64,000 nucleotides of DNA, from assembly GCA_016713135.1 (NCBI GenBank), contig JADJPR010000012.1, positions 1 through 64,000 on the forward strand. The letters run 5' to 3'. Numbering within the stretch: position 1 is the stretch's first letter; each line of letters begins with the position of its first letter. Positions 1 to 9,437 of the stretch are shown here, piece after piece. The translations under genes were made by a program, and so were the position numbers. This DNA comes from Rhodanobacteraceae bacterium. Its GTDB lineage: Bacteria; Pseudomonadota; Gammaproteobacteria; Xanthomonadales; SZUA-5. The notes under the pieces are model-generated. The model made no database searches. It was not told the DNA's origin and worked only from the letters and a program-made list of their open reading frames with translations.

Positions 1-105
1 GCGGTGCCCGCGCGCTGGTCGCGCAACAGATCCCTACCGCTGGCCGCGCGCTCGCTGGAACTGCGATGCCGCACGCTCTGCTCCGCCCCTGGTGCTGCTG
101 CCCGC

Positions 106-2208
106 ATGAGGACGCAACTGCCCGAGCGCCTGCTGCCCGGCCGCCCTGCGCCCGCTTCGGCGCGCACCTGGTGGACGGCGGGCGTGCACTTCCGCGTTGT
201 GGAGCGAGCACGCGACGCGCGTAGATCTAGGCCCGTTCGACACCGAGACGCGCGCGAACTGGGACGCTCGATGTTGCATGCCGACGAAGACGGCGTGTGG
301 AATGGCCTGCTGCCGGGCCTCGGCGCGAAGGGCTGGTCCACGGCTACCGCGCGGGCCGTACCAGCCGGACGGAGGTCACCGCTTCAATCCGCCAAGTTGC
401 TGCCTCGATCCCTGGGCGCATGAGATCGTCGGCGCCTTCCGCTGGGACGAGCACCACGCGGCTGCGCCCAGGGCACCTGGACGGCGCGCCCGCTCAGCGA
501 GGCCGCACGCGACAACGCCGCCCGCGCTGAAGGCGCGCGCGTGCCGCCGCTGCCGCCGCCGCTGGCTGGCTTCGCGGCCGCAGATTGCCGCCGCCGAGGT
601 GGTGCCTGGATGCGTGAAGGGCCTGGCATGCAGATGACCCGAGATCTGGGGCGCTGCCGCTTCGCCGCCTCGCTTCCACCCCCCGCCGACATCGCCCACT
701 TCCGGCGCCTCGGCGTGACCCGCTGGCGCTGCTGCCGGTGATGCACGCAATCAGCGGAACGCCCTGGTGCGCGGCGGAACGAATTACTGGGGGTACAACA
801 CGCTGGGGTTCTTTGCGGGGGATGGGCGGTTTGCTGCGCACGAGGGCACGAGGGCACGAGGGCACGAGGGCACGGGAGAGCCGGCGCACGCCAGCACCCT
901 GCCATCCGCTTCTTCGTGCCCTCATGCCCTCGTGCCCTCGTGCCCTCCGGATCCCATCACCGACCTGCGCGCCACCCTCGAAACCCTCCACGCCGCCGGC
1001 ATCGAGGTGATCCTCGATGTGGTCTACAACCACACCGCCGAGGGCGATGAGCTGGGGCCGACACTGAGTTTTCGCGGGCTGGACAATGCGGCCTGGTACC
1101 GATTGCTGGCGGACGACCGCGCGCGTTACGTCAACTGGAGTGGCTGCGGCAACACGCTGAACCTGAATCACCCGCGGGTGGTGCAGTTCGTGCTGGACTC
1201 GCTGCGTTACTGGGTGGAGGTCGGCGTGGACGGCTTCCGTTTCGACCTCGCGAGCGTGCTCGGGCGTACGCGCGAGGCCTTCGATCCGGATGCTCCTTCT
1301 TCCGGTGGCGCTGCGCCAGGATCCCGTGCCGTCGCAGGTACGCCTGATCGCCGGAGCCCTGGGACTGCGGGCGCAGGCCCACCAGGTGGGCGCTTCCCCG
1401 GACGCTTCCTCGACTGGAACGACCGCTTCCGCGACAGCGTGCGCCGCTACTGGCTGCGCGCTGGCTGCACCCGCGGCGAGTTCGCGCGGCGTTCCTACGG
1501 AGTCAAGTACAACCACGCCAACGGCGAAGACAACCGCGACGGCCGCGACGACGAGCCGGCCGACAACTTCGGCATCGCAGGTTTCACCACCGATCCGCTG
1601 ACCTCGCTGCAACGCCGGCGCGTGCGCCGCGGGATGCTCGCCAGTCTGGCGCTGGCGCAGGGCACGCGATGCTGCGGCAGGCGACGAGCACGGCAACAGC
1701 CAGCCTAAGCGGCAACAACAATGCCTATTGCCAGGACAACCCGACCGGCTGGCTGGACTGGAACGCGGAGGAGGACGACAGCGCGTTCGTCGCCGCGCTG
1801 CTGGCGCTGCGCCGGGCAGAGCCGCTGCTGCGCAACACGCAGTGGTTCGCCGGGGTCGAGGACACGTCCCGTGCGCGAGTGCGTTGGCTGATGCCCTCCG
1901 GCCGCGAGATGACCCTGGGCGACTGGCACGACAGCGATCTGCGCGCCTTCGCCTGTGAGTTGTACCCGGCCGGCGAGGCATCGGCGCGCCTCGCGCTGCT
2001 GTTCAACCCGGCGTCCATCGAGGTCGAGTTCGCCCTGCACGGGGAGCACTGGTGGGCGGTGCTCGACAGCAGCGGCGCGCGCCTGCCATTGCCCGGGTCG
2101 CCGAATGCAGTCGGCCCGGTTCCCGTATTCGTATCCCATCTGCTGGCACCGGCGCACGCGCTGATGGTGCTGGTGCGCAAACCCCTGACCGAGGTGTCGG
2201 AATGTTGA
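106..2208 (+). pseudogene. glgX: Glycogen debranching enzyme GlgX, broken by many frame changes
   Basis: GlgX (GH13 family) removes alpha-1,6 branches from glycogen in the cytoplasm. Its conserved blocks occur in the right order but in different frames: SEHATRVDL near 200, GVWNGLLPG near 295, PDGGHRFNP near 370, NYWGYNTLGFF at 782-814, DVVYNHTAEGDE near 1018, GFRFDLASVLG (with the catalytic Asp) near 1230, LRQDPVPSQVRLIA near 1310, FLDWNDRFRD near 1407, and NNAYCQDNPTGWLDWN from about 1718. The last 490 bases are clean. About ten indels are needed to restore one frame, nearly all before 1720. A palindromic repeat (839-950) sits between the GFFA block and the next conserved block. The likely start is ATG at 106 (MRTQLPERLLPG). 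The stop overlaps the malQ start. This is either a true decayed gene or error-rich sequence near a contig end. Confidence 0.8.
839..950. repeat. Tandem-arm palindrome, family B (GAGGGCAC), inside glgX
   Basis: The left arm (about 839-877) is four copies of an 8-base unit cgagggca. After a loop of about 36 bases, the right arm (about 914-949) carries the complementary tgccctcg units. The reading frame stays open across it, adding roughly 37 low-complexity residues to the broken glgX product. A second family B element lies at 39315-39392. Confidence 0.85.
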
Positions 2209-3764
2209 ACCTCCACCAGCGCAGCGCCGGCGTGCTGCTGCACCTGACCTCTCTGCCCGGCCCGCATGGCATCGGCGATTTCGGGCCTGGCGCCTACCAG
2301 TTCGTCGACTGGCTGGTCAGTGCCGGCCAGCACCTGTGGCAATGGCTGCCGATCAACCCGATCGGCCCGGGCGACTCCCCCTACCAGAGCGTCAGTGCCT
2401 TCGCCGGCAGCCCGTTGATGGTGGCGCTGGAACCGCTGGTGGCGGCCGGCTGGCTGCCGTCGCCAGTGCTGCCGGAAGGCGGCTTCGAAGGCGGACGCGT
2501 CGACTACGCGCGCGTGGTGCCGTGGCGCCAGGCGCAGTTGCGCCTCGCTGCGCGTGGTTTCGACGCGCACGCCACCGCTGGCGAGCGCGCGGCCTTCGAT
2601 GCATGGTGCGCGGACAACGCCTCGTGGCTGGACGATTACACCCTGTTCATGGCGCTGGAAGCCGCACACGGCGGCGCCGCCTGGTGGCACTGGCATCCCG
2701 AGCTGCGCGACCGCGTGCCTGCTGCGCTGGCCGCCGCGCGCTCCAGGTACGCCGGCGAAATCCGCTTCTGGGCCTTCGTGCAATGGTGCTTCGACACCCA
2801 GGCGAGTGCGCTCAAGGCCTACGCCAACCAGCGCAAGGTGGCGCTGATGGGCGATCTGCCGATCTTCATCGCGCACCACAGCGCGGACTGCTGGGCGCGT
2901 CCGGACCTGTACTATCTCGACGCCGATTTCCAGCCAACCGTGGTGGCTGGCTGCCCGCCGGATGCGATGGCGCCGACCGGCCAGCGCTGGGGCAATCCCC
3001 TGTACCGCTGGGACCGCATGGCGGCGGAGAACTACGCCTGGTGGACCGCGCGGTTGAAGCGCGCGCTGCACCAGGCCGATGTGTTCCGCATCGACCACTT
3101 CCGCGGTTTCGCCGGCTACTACGAGATCCCCGCCAGTTGCCCCACTGCCGAGGAAGGCGAGTGGGTGACCGGCCCCGGCAAGGCCCTGTTCGACGCGATC
3201 AGCGCCGAACTCGGCGAGCTGCCGATCGTCGCCGAGGATCTTGGGCTGATCACCGATGATGTGATCGAACTGCGCGACGGCTGCGGCTTCCCGGGCATGA
3301 AGATCCTGCAGTTCGGCTTCGGTTCGGATGCCTCCGACGAGTTCCTGCCGCACAACTACGTGCGCCACTGCGTGGCCTACACCGGCACCCACGACAACGA
3401 CACCGTGCGCGGCTGGTGGGACAAGGCCACCCCGCGCGAACGCGCCTATGCCGGCAGCTACCTCGCCGCCAGTGCGCATGACGTGCACTGGGCGATGATC
3501 CGCGCCTGCCACAACTCGGTGGCGAACGTCTCCGTCTGCCAGTTGCAGGACGCACTCGGCCTGGACGGCGGCCACCGCATGAACATCCCGGGCACGATGG
3601 GCGGTCACAACTGGAGCTGGCGCTTCACCTGGGACATGGTCGGCCCCGAACCGGCGCGCGTACTCGGCCTGATCACCGCCGCCAGCGGCCGCGGGCCGTT
3701 CGATTTGCTGCGCCTGCCCGGGCAGCAGCCTGTCGAAGTGCCGGTGACGGCGATCGCGGCCTGA
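2202..3764 (+). CDS. malQ: 4-alpha-glucanotransferase (amylomaltase, GH77)
   Basis: Transfers alpha-1,4-glucan segments between maltodextrins in the cytoplasm, for glycogen and maltodextrin turnover. The product is 520 aa, the size of the short amylomaltase type and shorter than the E. coli enzyme. GH77 signatures are intact: FRIDHFRGF with the nucleophile Asp near residue 298, VAEDLG with the acid/base Glu near 345, and GTHDNDT with Asp near 398. DLPIFIAHHSADCW and the N-terminal LLHLTSLPGPHGIGDFG block are also typical. The ATG at 2202 overlaps the glgX stop by seven bases, so the two were translationally coupled in a glycogen operon. The frame is clean, unlike glgX just upstream. Confidence 0.95.
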   Translation: MLNLHQRSAGVLLHLTSLPGPHGIGDFGPGAYQFVDWLVSAGQHLWQWLPINPIGPGDSPYQSVSAFAGSPLMVALEPLVAAGWLPSPVLPEGGFEGGRVDYARVVPWRQAQLRLAARGFDAHATAGERAAFDAWCADNASWLDDYTLFMALEAAHGGAAWWHWHPELRDRVPAALAAARSRYAGEIRFWAFVQWCFDTQASALKAYANQRKVALMGDLPIFIAHHSADCWARPDLYYLDADFQPTVVAGCPPDAMAPTGQRWGNPLYRWDRMAAENYAWWTARLKRALHQADVFRIDHFRGFAGYYEIPASCPTAEEGEWVTGPGKALFDAISAELGELPIVAEDLGLITDDVIELRDGCGFPGMKILQFGFGSDASDEFLPHNYVRHCVAYTGTHDNDTVRGWWDKATPRERAYAGSYLAASAHDVHWAMIRACHNSVANVSVCQLQDALGLDGGHRMNIPGTMGGHNWSWRFTWDMVGPEPARVLGLITAASGRGPFDLLRLPGQQPVEVPVTAIAA

Positions 3765-3780
3765 AGGGGCCGCGGGCGCG

Positions 3781-3945
3781 CAGTTGGTTGTTGGCAGCAA
3801 ATCTCGCACACCGCGGGCCTGTGGGAGCCGACTCCGTCGGCGATCTATGCCACGGTTGGCCGCAGGAGATCGCGGCTGAAGCCGCTCCCACTCGGCTGAA
3901 GGCTTGCCGGCTCTTGCCGCCAACAACCAACAACCGACAACCGGC
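3781..3945. repeat. Tandem-arm palindrome, family A (GTTGTGG type), enclosing a REP-like hairpin
   Basis: The left arm gttggttgttggcagcaa (about 3783-3800) pairs with the right arm around 3913-3942, made of caacaac units. Between them sits a second inverted repeat: ctgtgggagccgactccgtc near 3819 and gcggctgaagccgctcccac near 3872. This resembles the REP-type hairpins of Pseudomonas and Xanthomonas. The closest relative in the window is 12456-12636. The element fills the convergent gap between malQ and the next gene. Confidence 0.8.
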
Positions 3946-3986
3946 CGCAAACCGTCCGGGGAACGCGAACTCCTCCAGCCTGGACC

Positions 3987-4484
3987 TCAACCCGGCTCCA
4001 ACCCGCACCCCGGGGCCCGCAGCAGCCATACGTACTCACCGCCAGCACTGTCGGCGCGCTGTTCCGGCGCGAGGCGCAAATCGACATCGCTGCCGATCCG
4101 CAGGGCATCGCCGAGCCAGGCATCGAGCGACAACACGCCGGGGTACGGATTGATGCTGCAGGCCGCGCGGTACTCGCCGCGGCGCAGCGCCGGCAGGTCG
4201 ACGATCTCCAACCAGGGATGACCTTCGCCGACCGACAGCACCGCCAGCCAATGTCCGTCGGCAGAGGGGATGAGCTGGTCGATCTGGTGCAGCGCGGTGG
4301 CGTCGCACACCAGGGTCTGCGCGGGCTGCCGGTCGCAGCGCAGGCGCAGGCAGGCGGGCCGCTCGTCGCGACGTACATCCGCCTCCAGGATGCATCCGCC
4401 GGGCAGCGGCGAACGCAGGACTGCGGCCGACGCGGTCATGCTGGCGAGCAGGCAGGCGATGCCCGAAAGGATGCATCGGTTCAT
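3987..4484 (-). CDS. Secreted hypothetical protein after a diguanylate cyclase
   Basis: The product is 165 aa. It begins with a clear signal peptide (MNRCILSGIACLLASMTASA), so it is probably periplasmic. The mature part is beta-rich with several cysteines (GGCILEADV, LRLRCDRQ, LVCDATALHQ, YRAACSIN), which suggests disulfide bonds. I do not recognise the family. The ATG at 4484 overlaps the TGA of the upstream diguanylate cyclase gene in an ATGA junction, so the two are co-translated. A role linked to c-di-GMP signalling is only inferred from this coupling. Confidence 0.7.
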   Translation of the reverse strand: MNRCILSGIACLLASMTASAAVLRSPLPGGCILEADVRRDERPACLRLRCDRQPAQTLVCDATALHQIDQLIPSADGHWLAVLSVGEGHPWLEIVDLPALRRGEYRAACSINPYPGVLSLDAWLGDALRIGSDVDLRLAPEQRADSAGGEYVWLLRAPGCGLEPG

Positions 4485-5497
4485 CGGCCCTCTCCCGGAT
4501 CCGGACCCAGGTTGGATGCCGCCACCACCCGGTTGCGCCCGGCATGCTTGGCCGCGTACAGCGCACGATCGGCGAGACTGATGGCCTCGGTCACGCTGCC
4601 AGCGCGCACGGTCCAGCAGGCCACGCCGATGCTGACGGTGAGCCGCACGCCGCTGACCTCGTCCGCCGCGACCGCCTGGCGCAGGCGCTCGGCCAGGGCC
4701 ACGCCCTGCGCCTCGTCCTGGCCGGGCAGCATCAAGGCGAATTCCTCGCCGCCGTAGCGGTACAGGCGATCCTCCGCGGCCAGCGCGCCGCGCAGACGGT
4801 CGGCGACCGCGGTGATCACGCGGTCGCCTACCAGGTGGCCGCGCTCGTCGTTGATCTGCTTGAAGTGGTCGAGGTCGATCAGCAGGAAAGTGCAGCGCGT
4901 GGCCAACAGGTCGAGTGCCGCGATCGCTTCGTTGAAAGTGCGCCGGTTGAGGCAGCCGCTGAGCACATCGTGGTCCGACTGATAGCGCAGCATCGCTGCC
5001 GCGCGTTCCTGCAGCAGGGCATAGGTGTAGGTGAAACACACCAGCAACCCGTAGCCACTGGCGAAGCGGATCACGTCGATCGGATCGACCATGCGCAGAG
5101 CCACCAGGCTGGCATACACGCCGAACCCGATCATCCCCAGCAGCGCCCAGGTGGGCCGCAGCACGAACGCCACCACCGGCGGAAACACATAGGCCCAGTG
5201 CAGCATCGAACGCCCGAGGAGCAGCCCGAAGGCGAGCACGGCCACCAGCGCCAGTGCGATCGTGGCGAAAAAAACGTTGGCCCCGAGCGCCCGCGGCAAC
5301 AGTGCCAGAGCCACCAGCAGCCCGCAGGCCAGGCCGAGGATGCCCCAGGCCAACAGCGCCGTGTCGCGGTATCCCAGGTTGATGTTCAACAGCCCGAGCG
5401 CGACCATCAGCGCCGAAATCAACAGGGCCAGCAGCAGCGCCACGCGCCAGCGCAGCCGGTCGCGCAGCACCGAGTAGGAATCGCGTGGCGTTGGCAT
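4481..5497 (-). CDS. Membrane-anchored diguanylate cyclase (GGEEF domain)
   Basis: Makes c-di-GMP from two GTP. The product is 338 aa. The N-terminal half has five to six hydrophobic segments (for example LALLISALMVALGLL and AYVFPPVVAFVL). The C-terminal half is a GGDEF domain: DHDVLSGCLNRRTFNE, LIDLDHFKQINDERGH and the active-site RYGGEEFALMLPG. The inhibitory I-site RxxD expected five residues before GGEEF reads AAED, so product feedback through that site is probably absent. I chose the ATG at 5497 (MPTPRDSYSVLRD) because a GGGGGG ribosome site lies just upstream; the open frame continues further 5' without family support. It is coupled to the secreted protein gene downstream. Confidence 0.9.
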   Translation of the reverse strand: MPTPRDSYSVLRDRLRWRVALLLALLISALMVALGLLNINLGYRDTALLAWGILGLACGLLVALALLPRALGANVFFATIALALVAVLAFGLLLGRSMLHWAYVFPPVVAFVLRPTWALLGMIGFGVYASLVALRMVDPIDVIRFASGYGLLVCFTYTYALLQERAAAMLRYQSDHDVLSGCLNRRTFNEAIAALDLLATRCTFLLIDLDHFKQINDERGHLVGDRVITAVADRLRGALAAEDRLYRYGGEEFALMLPGQDEAQGVALAERLRQAVAADEVSGVRLTVSIGVACWTVRAGSVTEAISLADRALYAAKHAGRNRVVAASNLGPDPGEGR

Positions 5498-5614
5498 CAA
5501 ACCCCCCTGTCCCGGCGCCGATCTTACACGCGACCACGGCGACACCGTGTCGGTGGATCCGGCCACGGCGGCTCGCGTAGGCTCACGCGTCCCAGGATCC
5601 GACCGGAGCGCCCG

Positions 5615-6184
5615 ATGCACCGCACCCTGTTGCTCTGGCTGGTGTTTGCGCTGGCCCCGGCGAAGGCCGCCGACGTCGACCAGTTTCACGCTGCCCTCGC
5701 CGCGCTATGCGGCAAGTCCTTCGCCGGAGAGATCGTCGCCAACACCCCGGAGGATCCGGCCGATCCCTTCCTCGGCAAGCCGCTGGTGATGCAGGTGCGC
5801 GAATGCACCAGGGACGAGATCCGCGTGCCCTTCCATGTCGGCGACGACCATTCGCGCACCTGGGTGTTCACCCGCACCGCGAACGGGCTGCGACTGAAGC
5901 ACGACCACCGCCATGCCGACGGCAGCCCGGATGCGACCACCCTGTACGGCGGCGACACGCGCACCCCGGGCAGCGCCACGCGTCAGGAATTCCCGGTGGA
6001 CACCGAGTCGATCGCGCTGTTCCAACGCGAGGGGCGCACGGTGTCGACCACCAACGTATGGGCCGTCGAGATCACCGCCGATGCCTTCGTCTACGAGCTG
6101 GCGCGGCCCGGCCGGCTGTTCCGCGTGCGCTTCGACCTGAGCCGCGAGGTGGACGCGCCACCGCCGCCGTGGGGCGCGGAATGA
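5615..6184 (+). CDS. Secreted hypothetical protein
   Basis: The product is 189 aa with a signal peptide (MHRTLLLWLVFALAPAKA) predicted to be cleaved before ADVDQF. The mature domain contains CGKSFAGEIV, RTWVFTRTANGLRLKHDHRH and YGGDTRTPGSATRQEFPVD, with two cysteines. It looks like a compact periplasmic beta-domain of unknown function. The ATG at 5615 is preceded by a GGAGC ribosome site. It is divergent from the diguanylate cyclase and is followed after 40 bases by two overlapping membrane-protein genes. I can assign no function. Confidence 0.7.
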   Translation: MHRTLLLWLVFALAPAKAADVDQFHAALAALCGKSFAGEIVANTPEDPADPFLGKPLVMQVRECTRDEIRVPFHVGDDHSRTWVFTRTANGLRLKHDHRHADGSPDATTLYGGDTRTPGSATRQEFPVDTESIALFQREGRTVSTTNVWAVEITADAFVYELARPGRLFRVRFDLSREVDAPPPPWGAE

Positions 6185-6224
6185 CGCTGGCAGGACGGCG
6201 CGCTCGCTGGCCGCGGGGGCGCGC

Positions 6225-6860
6225 ATGCTCGCCGGCCTGAAGCAGGCGCTCGGCACCTTGGTCGGTCATGCCGGGCGCCTCGCCTGGTGCGTGCTCGCGC
6301 GGGTGCTCGGGCTGCTCGCGCTGGCGCTGGCGATCAACGCCGGCGCGCTGTACCTGGTCGGCGGGCAGTCGTGGGTTGCGCTCGGTGCGCCGCTGGTGAT
6401 CGCCGCGCTGGCGCTGCCGGTCTACCTCGTGGTCGGCTGGCGCAGCGGCCTGAGTGCGGCGCTGGACGAGGCCTGGCGCACGCTCGGCGCGCCGCTGCGC
6501 GAGGAGATCGCCAGCCGCGTGGCGGCCCAACTCGGCGAGCGCGGCGCACAGGCCACGCGCAGGCTCGGCGTCCTGTCCGACACACTTGCCGAGGTGCGCG
6601 AGCGCGTGGCCGGCCAGCGCTGGCTGGTGCGCAAGGTGGTGGAACTGCTGCTGGCGCGGCTGCCGTGGGCGCAGGCGATCGACCTGAATGCGCTGCAGCA
6701 GCAGCTTGCCGATGTCACCGATCCCGCCGCGATGCAGCGGGCAGTGCGCGAACGCCTGGATGGCCTGGAACTCCCCTCGCCGCTGGCCTGGCTGCCGTGG
6801 GCGCTGGTGGCGCTGCACCTGTCGTTGATGGCGGTATGCGTCCGGGCGGCGGGCGCATGA
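6225..6860 (+). CDS. Small integral membrane protein of unknown function
   Basis: The product is 211 aa. There are two N-terminal membrane spans (WCVLARVLGLLALALAINAGALY and ALGAPLVIAALALPVYLVV), a long amphipathic soluble middle (TLGAPLREEIASRVAAQLGERG) and one C-terminal span (LPWALVALHLSLMAVCV). I do not recognise the family. Its TGA overlaps the ATG of the TMEM175-like gene (ATGA junction at 6857-6860), so the two are translated together and may form one membrane complex. The start is the first ATG after the upstream gene. Confidence 0.65.
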   Translation: MLAGLKQALGTLVGHAGRLAWCVLARVLGLLALALAINAGALYLVGGQSWVALGAPLVIAALALPVYLVVGWRSGLSAALDEAWRTLGAPLREEIASRVAAQLGERGAQATRRLGVLSDTLAEVRERVAGQRWLVRKVVELLLARLPWAQAIDLNALQQQLADVTDPAAMQRAVRERLDGLELPSPLAWLPWALVALHLSLMAVCVRAAGA

Positions 6861-7573
6861 GCGCGTCCGTCCCGATCGAGGAACGCGACGGCGACGGATT
6901 CCGCCGTCGCGGCTTCGAGGTCACCCGCCTGCAGGCCTTCGTCGATGCCGCCTTCGCCTTCGCGGTGACCTTGCTGGTGATTTCGCTGGACGGAATCCCG
7001 CGCAACGTCGACCAGTTGCTCGACGCAATCGCCGGCATACCCGCCTTCGCCGCCAGCTTCGCACTGTTGGCGCTGCCCTGGCGCATGCACACCCGATACA
7101 CCTGGCGCTTCGGGCTGGAGGACGGGCCAACCACCTTCTGGAGCCTGCTGTTGGTGTTCCTGGTGCTGGTTTACGTCTATCCGCTGAAAATCCTGTTCGC
7201 CACCTTTTTCGGGTGGATCAGCGGTGGTGCGCTGCCGGCCCACTTCGAGATCCGGCGGGTGGACGATCTGCGCGTCATGTTCATGGTCTACGGCTGCGCC
7301 TGGGCGCTCCTCGGCAGCGTGGTCATGGCGCTCTACCGCCATGCCTGGAACCGGCGCGACGCACTGGGGCTGGATGCCGGCGAGCGCCTGGTGCTGCGCC
7401 TCACGCTGGTCAGCCTCGGGTTCATGCCGGTGCTCGGCCTGGCATCGACGGCAGTGGCCGCACTCTTGCCGCAACATCCGCGGGGCTGGATGCTGGCGCT
7501 GCCCGGCCTGGTCTACTTCGGCATGTTCGCGCAGTGGCCGGTGCTCGCCTGGTACAAGCGGCGCCGAGCCTGA
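6857..7573 (+). CDS. TMEM175/DUF1211-like membrane protein, possible potassium channel
   Basis: The product is 238 aa with about six hydrophobic segments. The first helix carries RLQAFVDAAFAFAVTLLVIS, which resembles the DUF1211/TMEM175 signature (Arg, then F-x-D-A-x-F-A-x-A-x-TLLV). Bacterial members of that family are potassium-selective channels, but here the canonical FSD is FVD, so selectivity is uncertain. Later spans include FWSLLLVFLVLVYVYPLKIL and WALLGSVVMALY. The start at 6857 overlaps the upstream stop (ATGA), making a two-gene unit. The remaining uncertainty is whether this divergent member conducts ions at all. Confidence 0.6.
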   Translation: MSASVPIEERDGDGFRRRGFEVTRLQAFVDAAFAFAVTLLVISLDGIPRNVDQLLDAIAGIPAFAASFALLALPWRMHTRYTWRFGLEDGPTTFWSLLLVFLVLVYVYPLKILFATFFGWISGGALPAHFEIRRVDDLRVMFMVYGCAWALLGSVVMALYRHAWNRRDALGLDAGERLVLRLTLVSLGFMPVLGLASTAVAALLPQHPRGWMLALPGLVYFGMFAQWPVLAWYKRRRA

Positions 7574-7739
7574 GGCGGCGCGCCACGGGTCATCCCGCGC
7601 TCCCCGCGCCTGCCCGATTGCGGCCCCACCGCCGGAGCGACAGCGAGACGATGCAGGAACCGCGGACGGGCGTGTCGTTTTCCCTCTGATCCTGCGTACT
7701 CCAGGCAAGCGCCATCCCGGGCGTAACTGGAGCGTAACG

Positions 7740-9437
7740 ATGTACCTTCCCCAAAATTTCGGCCTGCGGACTGCCCGCCGGCTCGCGGCCGGCCTGCTGG
7801 CCGCCTCCGGCGCCGCGCTGGCCGGCGGTCCGCTGCCGGTCATGACGGTCGGCAGCGGGCCGGCCTGCAACCACGCCTCGTTGGCGGCGGCATTGGCGGC
7901 GGCCGGCAGCGCGGTCGAGATCCGGATCGCCGCCGCCGAACTCAACCTCGGCGCAGCGGCGGTGATCAGCGACCGCCAGGTGCGCATCGTTGGCGGCTAC
8001 ACCAGCTGCGATGCGGTGCAACCCGCCGACACCAGCGTGCTGCGCGGCACCGCGCCCGGCGCGCCGGTGCTGTCGATCGACGACAACATTCTCGGCGAGT
8101 TCGCGGTCGAACTGGTCAACCTGCGCATCACCGGCGGCAGCAACGCCGCGGGCGGCGGCGGCATCCGGACCGTGGGCGCCGGCACCCTGGTGCTGAGCAA
8201 CACCCACGTCTACGGCAACCAGGCGCTGGACGGCGGCGGCGTGTACGTGGATGGCGACGGCGCTGACGCGACCAGCGTGGAGCTTCGCGGTGACAGCCGC
8301 ATCGGCGAGCCGGGCGGCGGCAACCTGGCCACCCGTCATGGCGGCGGGCTCTTCTGCACCCAGGCCGTGCTGCGCCTGGGACATGTGCGCATCGGCGACA
8401 ACGTCGCGGCCGAGGGTGGTGGCGGCCTGCGCCTGGTCGATTGCGACGTGCTGCCACTGGACGAGCCCGGTGACACCACCGTCGCTGCCAATCGCGCCCG
8501 CGACGGCGGCGGCATCTACGCGATGGGTGGCTCCGCGCTGCTGCTGGCCTCGACCGCAACGCGCCAGGTGGCGATCCGCGACAACCAGGCGATCGAAGGC
8601 GCCTCGCCGCAGCGCGGCGGCGGTGTGTACCTGACCGGCGCGGGCACGCGGATGGTCGGCGCCGGCCTGTGGATCCAGGGCAACCGCGCGGTGCTCGGCG
8701 GCGGCGGGCTGTTCCTGACCGCCGGGGCCACGGCATCGCTGGGCCGCGCGCCGGGCATCTGTGCGCTCGGCGACAGCGGCTGCTCGCGCCTCGACGACAA
8801 TCGCGCCGCGCAGTTGAACGGCAGTTTCGGTGATGGCGGCGGCGCGCTGGTACTTGGCGGCTCGCAACTGCTGCTCGCGCACACCCGCATCCGCGGCAAC
8901 CAGGCGGGCAACAACGCGGTGCTGCGCGTGAACGGGGCAGGCAGCATGGCGAGCCTGGACAATGTCCTGGTCAGCGGCAACCAGAGCGCGGGGCGCCTGC
9001 TCTCGCTGGAGGCGGACGCGACCGTCGATGCCGATTTCGTCACGCTCGCCGACAACCAGTTCGACACTGCCGCGATCCAGACCGCCGCCGGCACCGCACT
9101 CGCACTGCAGCGCTCGATCTTGCAGGTCGGCGCCGGCCAGGGCACCGTTGCCGGCGCGGGCACCGTCACCGCCGCGTGCATCAACAGCAACGATGCGGCC
9201 CTCGGCGGCGACACCCACGATCCAGGCTTCGCCGACGCCGCCAACGGCAACTACCGATTGCGCACCAGCTCGCAGAACCTCGACCGCTGCGCCGCCGACG
9301 GCAACGAGGCACTGATCGACCTCGGCGGCCTTCCCCGCAACCGCGACCGCGCCGAGATTCCCGACAACATCGGCCCGCTCGACCGCGGCGCCTACGAGGA
9401 TGCGGACGAGTTGCTGCGGACGGGGTTTGAGTCGTAG
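7740..9437 (+). CDS. Secreted right-handed beta-helix protein with C-terminal GFES motif
   Basis: The product is 565 aa. A signal peptide (up to about ASGAALA) is followed by repeats such as NAAGGGGIRTVG, LDGGGVYVDG, ARDGGGIYAMGG, PQRGGGVYLTG and AVLGGGGLFLTAG. This Gly-rich pattern is typical of pectin-lyase-like parallel beta-helix proteins, which are often polysaccharide-binding or adhesive surface proteins. A closing block (FADAANGNYRLR...LIDLGGLPRNRD) is also common in such proteins. The last residues, DADELLRTGFES, resemble a C-terminal tail seen on other secreted proteins of this bacterial group; another here ends LMFADGME. The ATG at 7740 gives the signal peptide; the open frame upstream has no support. 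The stop is directly followed by a repeat element. Confidence 0.85.
   Translation: MYLPQNFGLRTARRLAAGLLAASGAALAGGPLPVMTVGSGPACNHASLAAALAAAGSAVEIRIAAAELNLGAAAVISDRQVRIVGGYTSCDAVQPADTSVLRGTAPGAPVLSIDDNILGEFAVELVNLRITGGSNAAGGGGIRTVGAGTLVLSNTHVYGNQALDGGGVYVDGDGADATSVELRGDSRIGEPGGGNLATRHGGGLFCTQAVLRLGHVRIGDNVAAEGGGGLRLVDCDVLPLDEPGDTTVAANRARDGGGIYAMGGSALLLASTATRQVAIRDNQAIEGASPQRGGGVYLTGAGTRMVGAGLWIQGNRAVLGGGGLFLTAGATASLGRAPGICALGDSGCSRLDDNRAAQLNGSFGDGGGALVLGGSQLLLAHTRIRGNQAGNNAVLRVNGAGSMASLDNVLVSGNQSAGRLLSLEADATVDADFVTLADNQFDTAAIQTAAGTALALQRSILQVGAGQGTVAGAGTVTAACINSNDAALGGDTHDPGFADAANGNYRLRTSSQNLDRCAADGNEALIDLGGLPRNRDRAEIPDNIGPLDRGAYEDADELLRTGFES

Noticed and set aside
1..105. Possible 3' end of a trehalose or glycogen gene before glgX
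   Set aside because: An open frame exists, but it has no recognisable motif and the local sequence is frame-unreliable.
1725..3950. Long minus-strand open frame opposite malQ (741 codons)
   Set aside because: A shadow of malQ in GC-rich DNA; malQ has full catalytic motifs, and the antisense frame is Arg/Ala/Gly-rich without homology.
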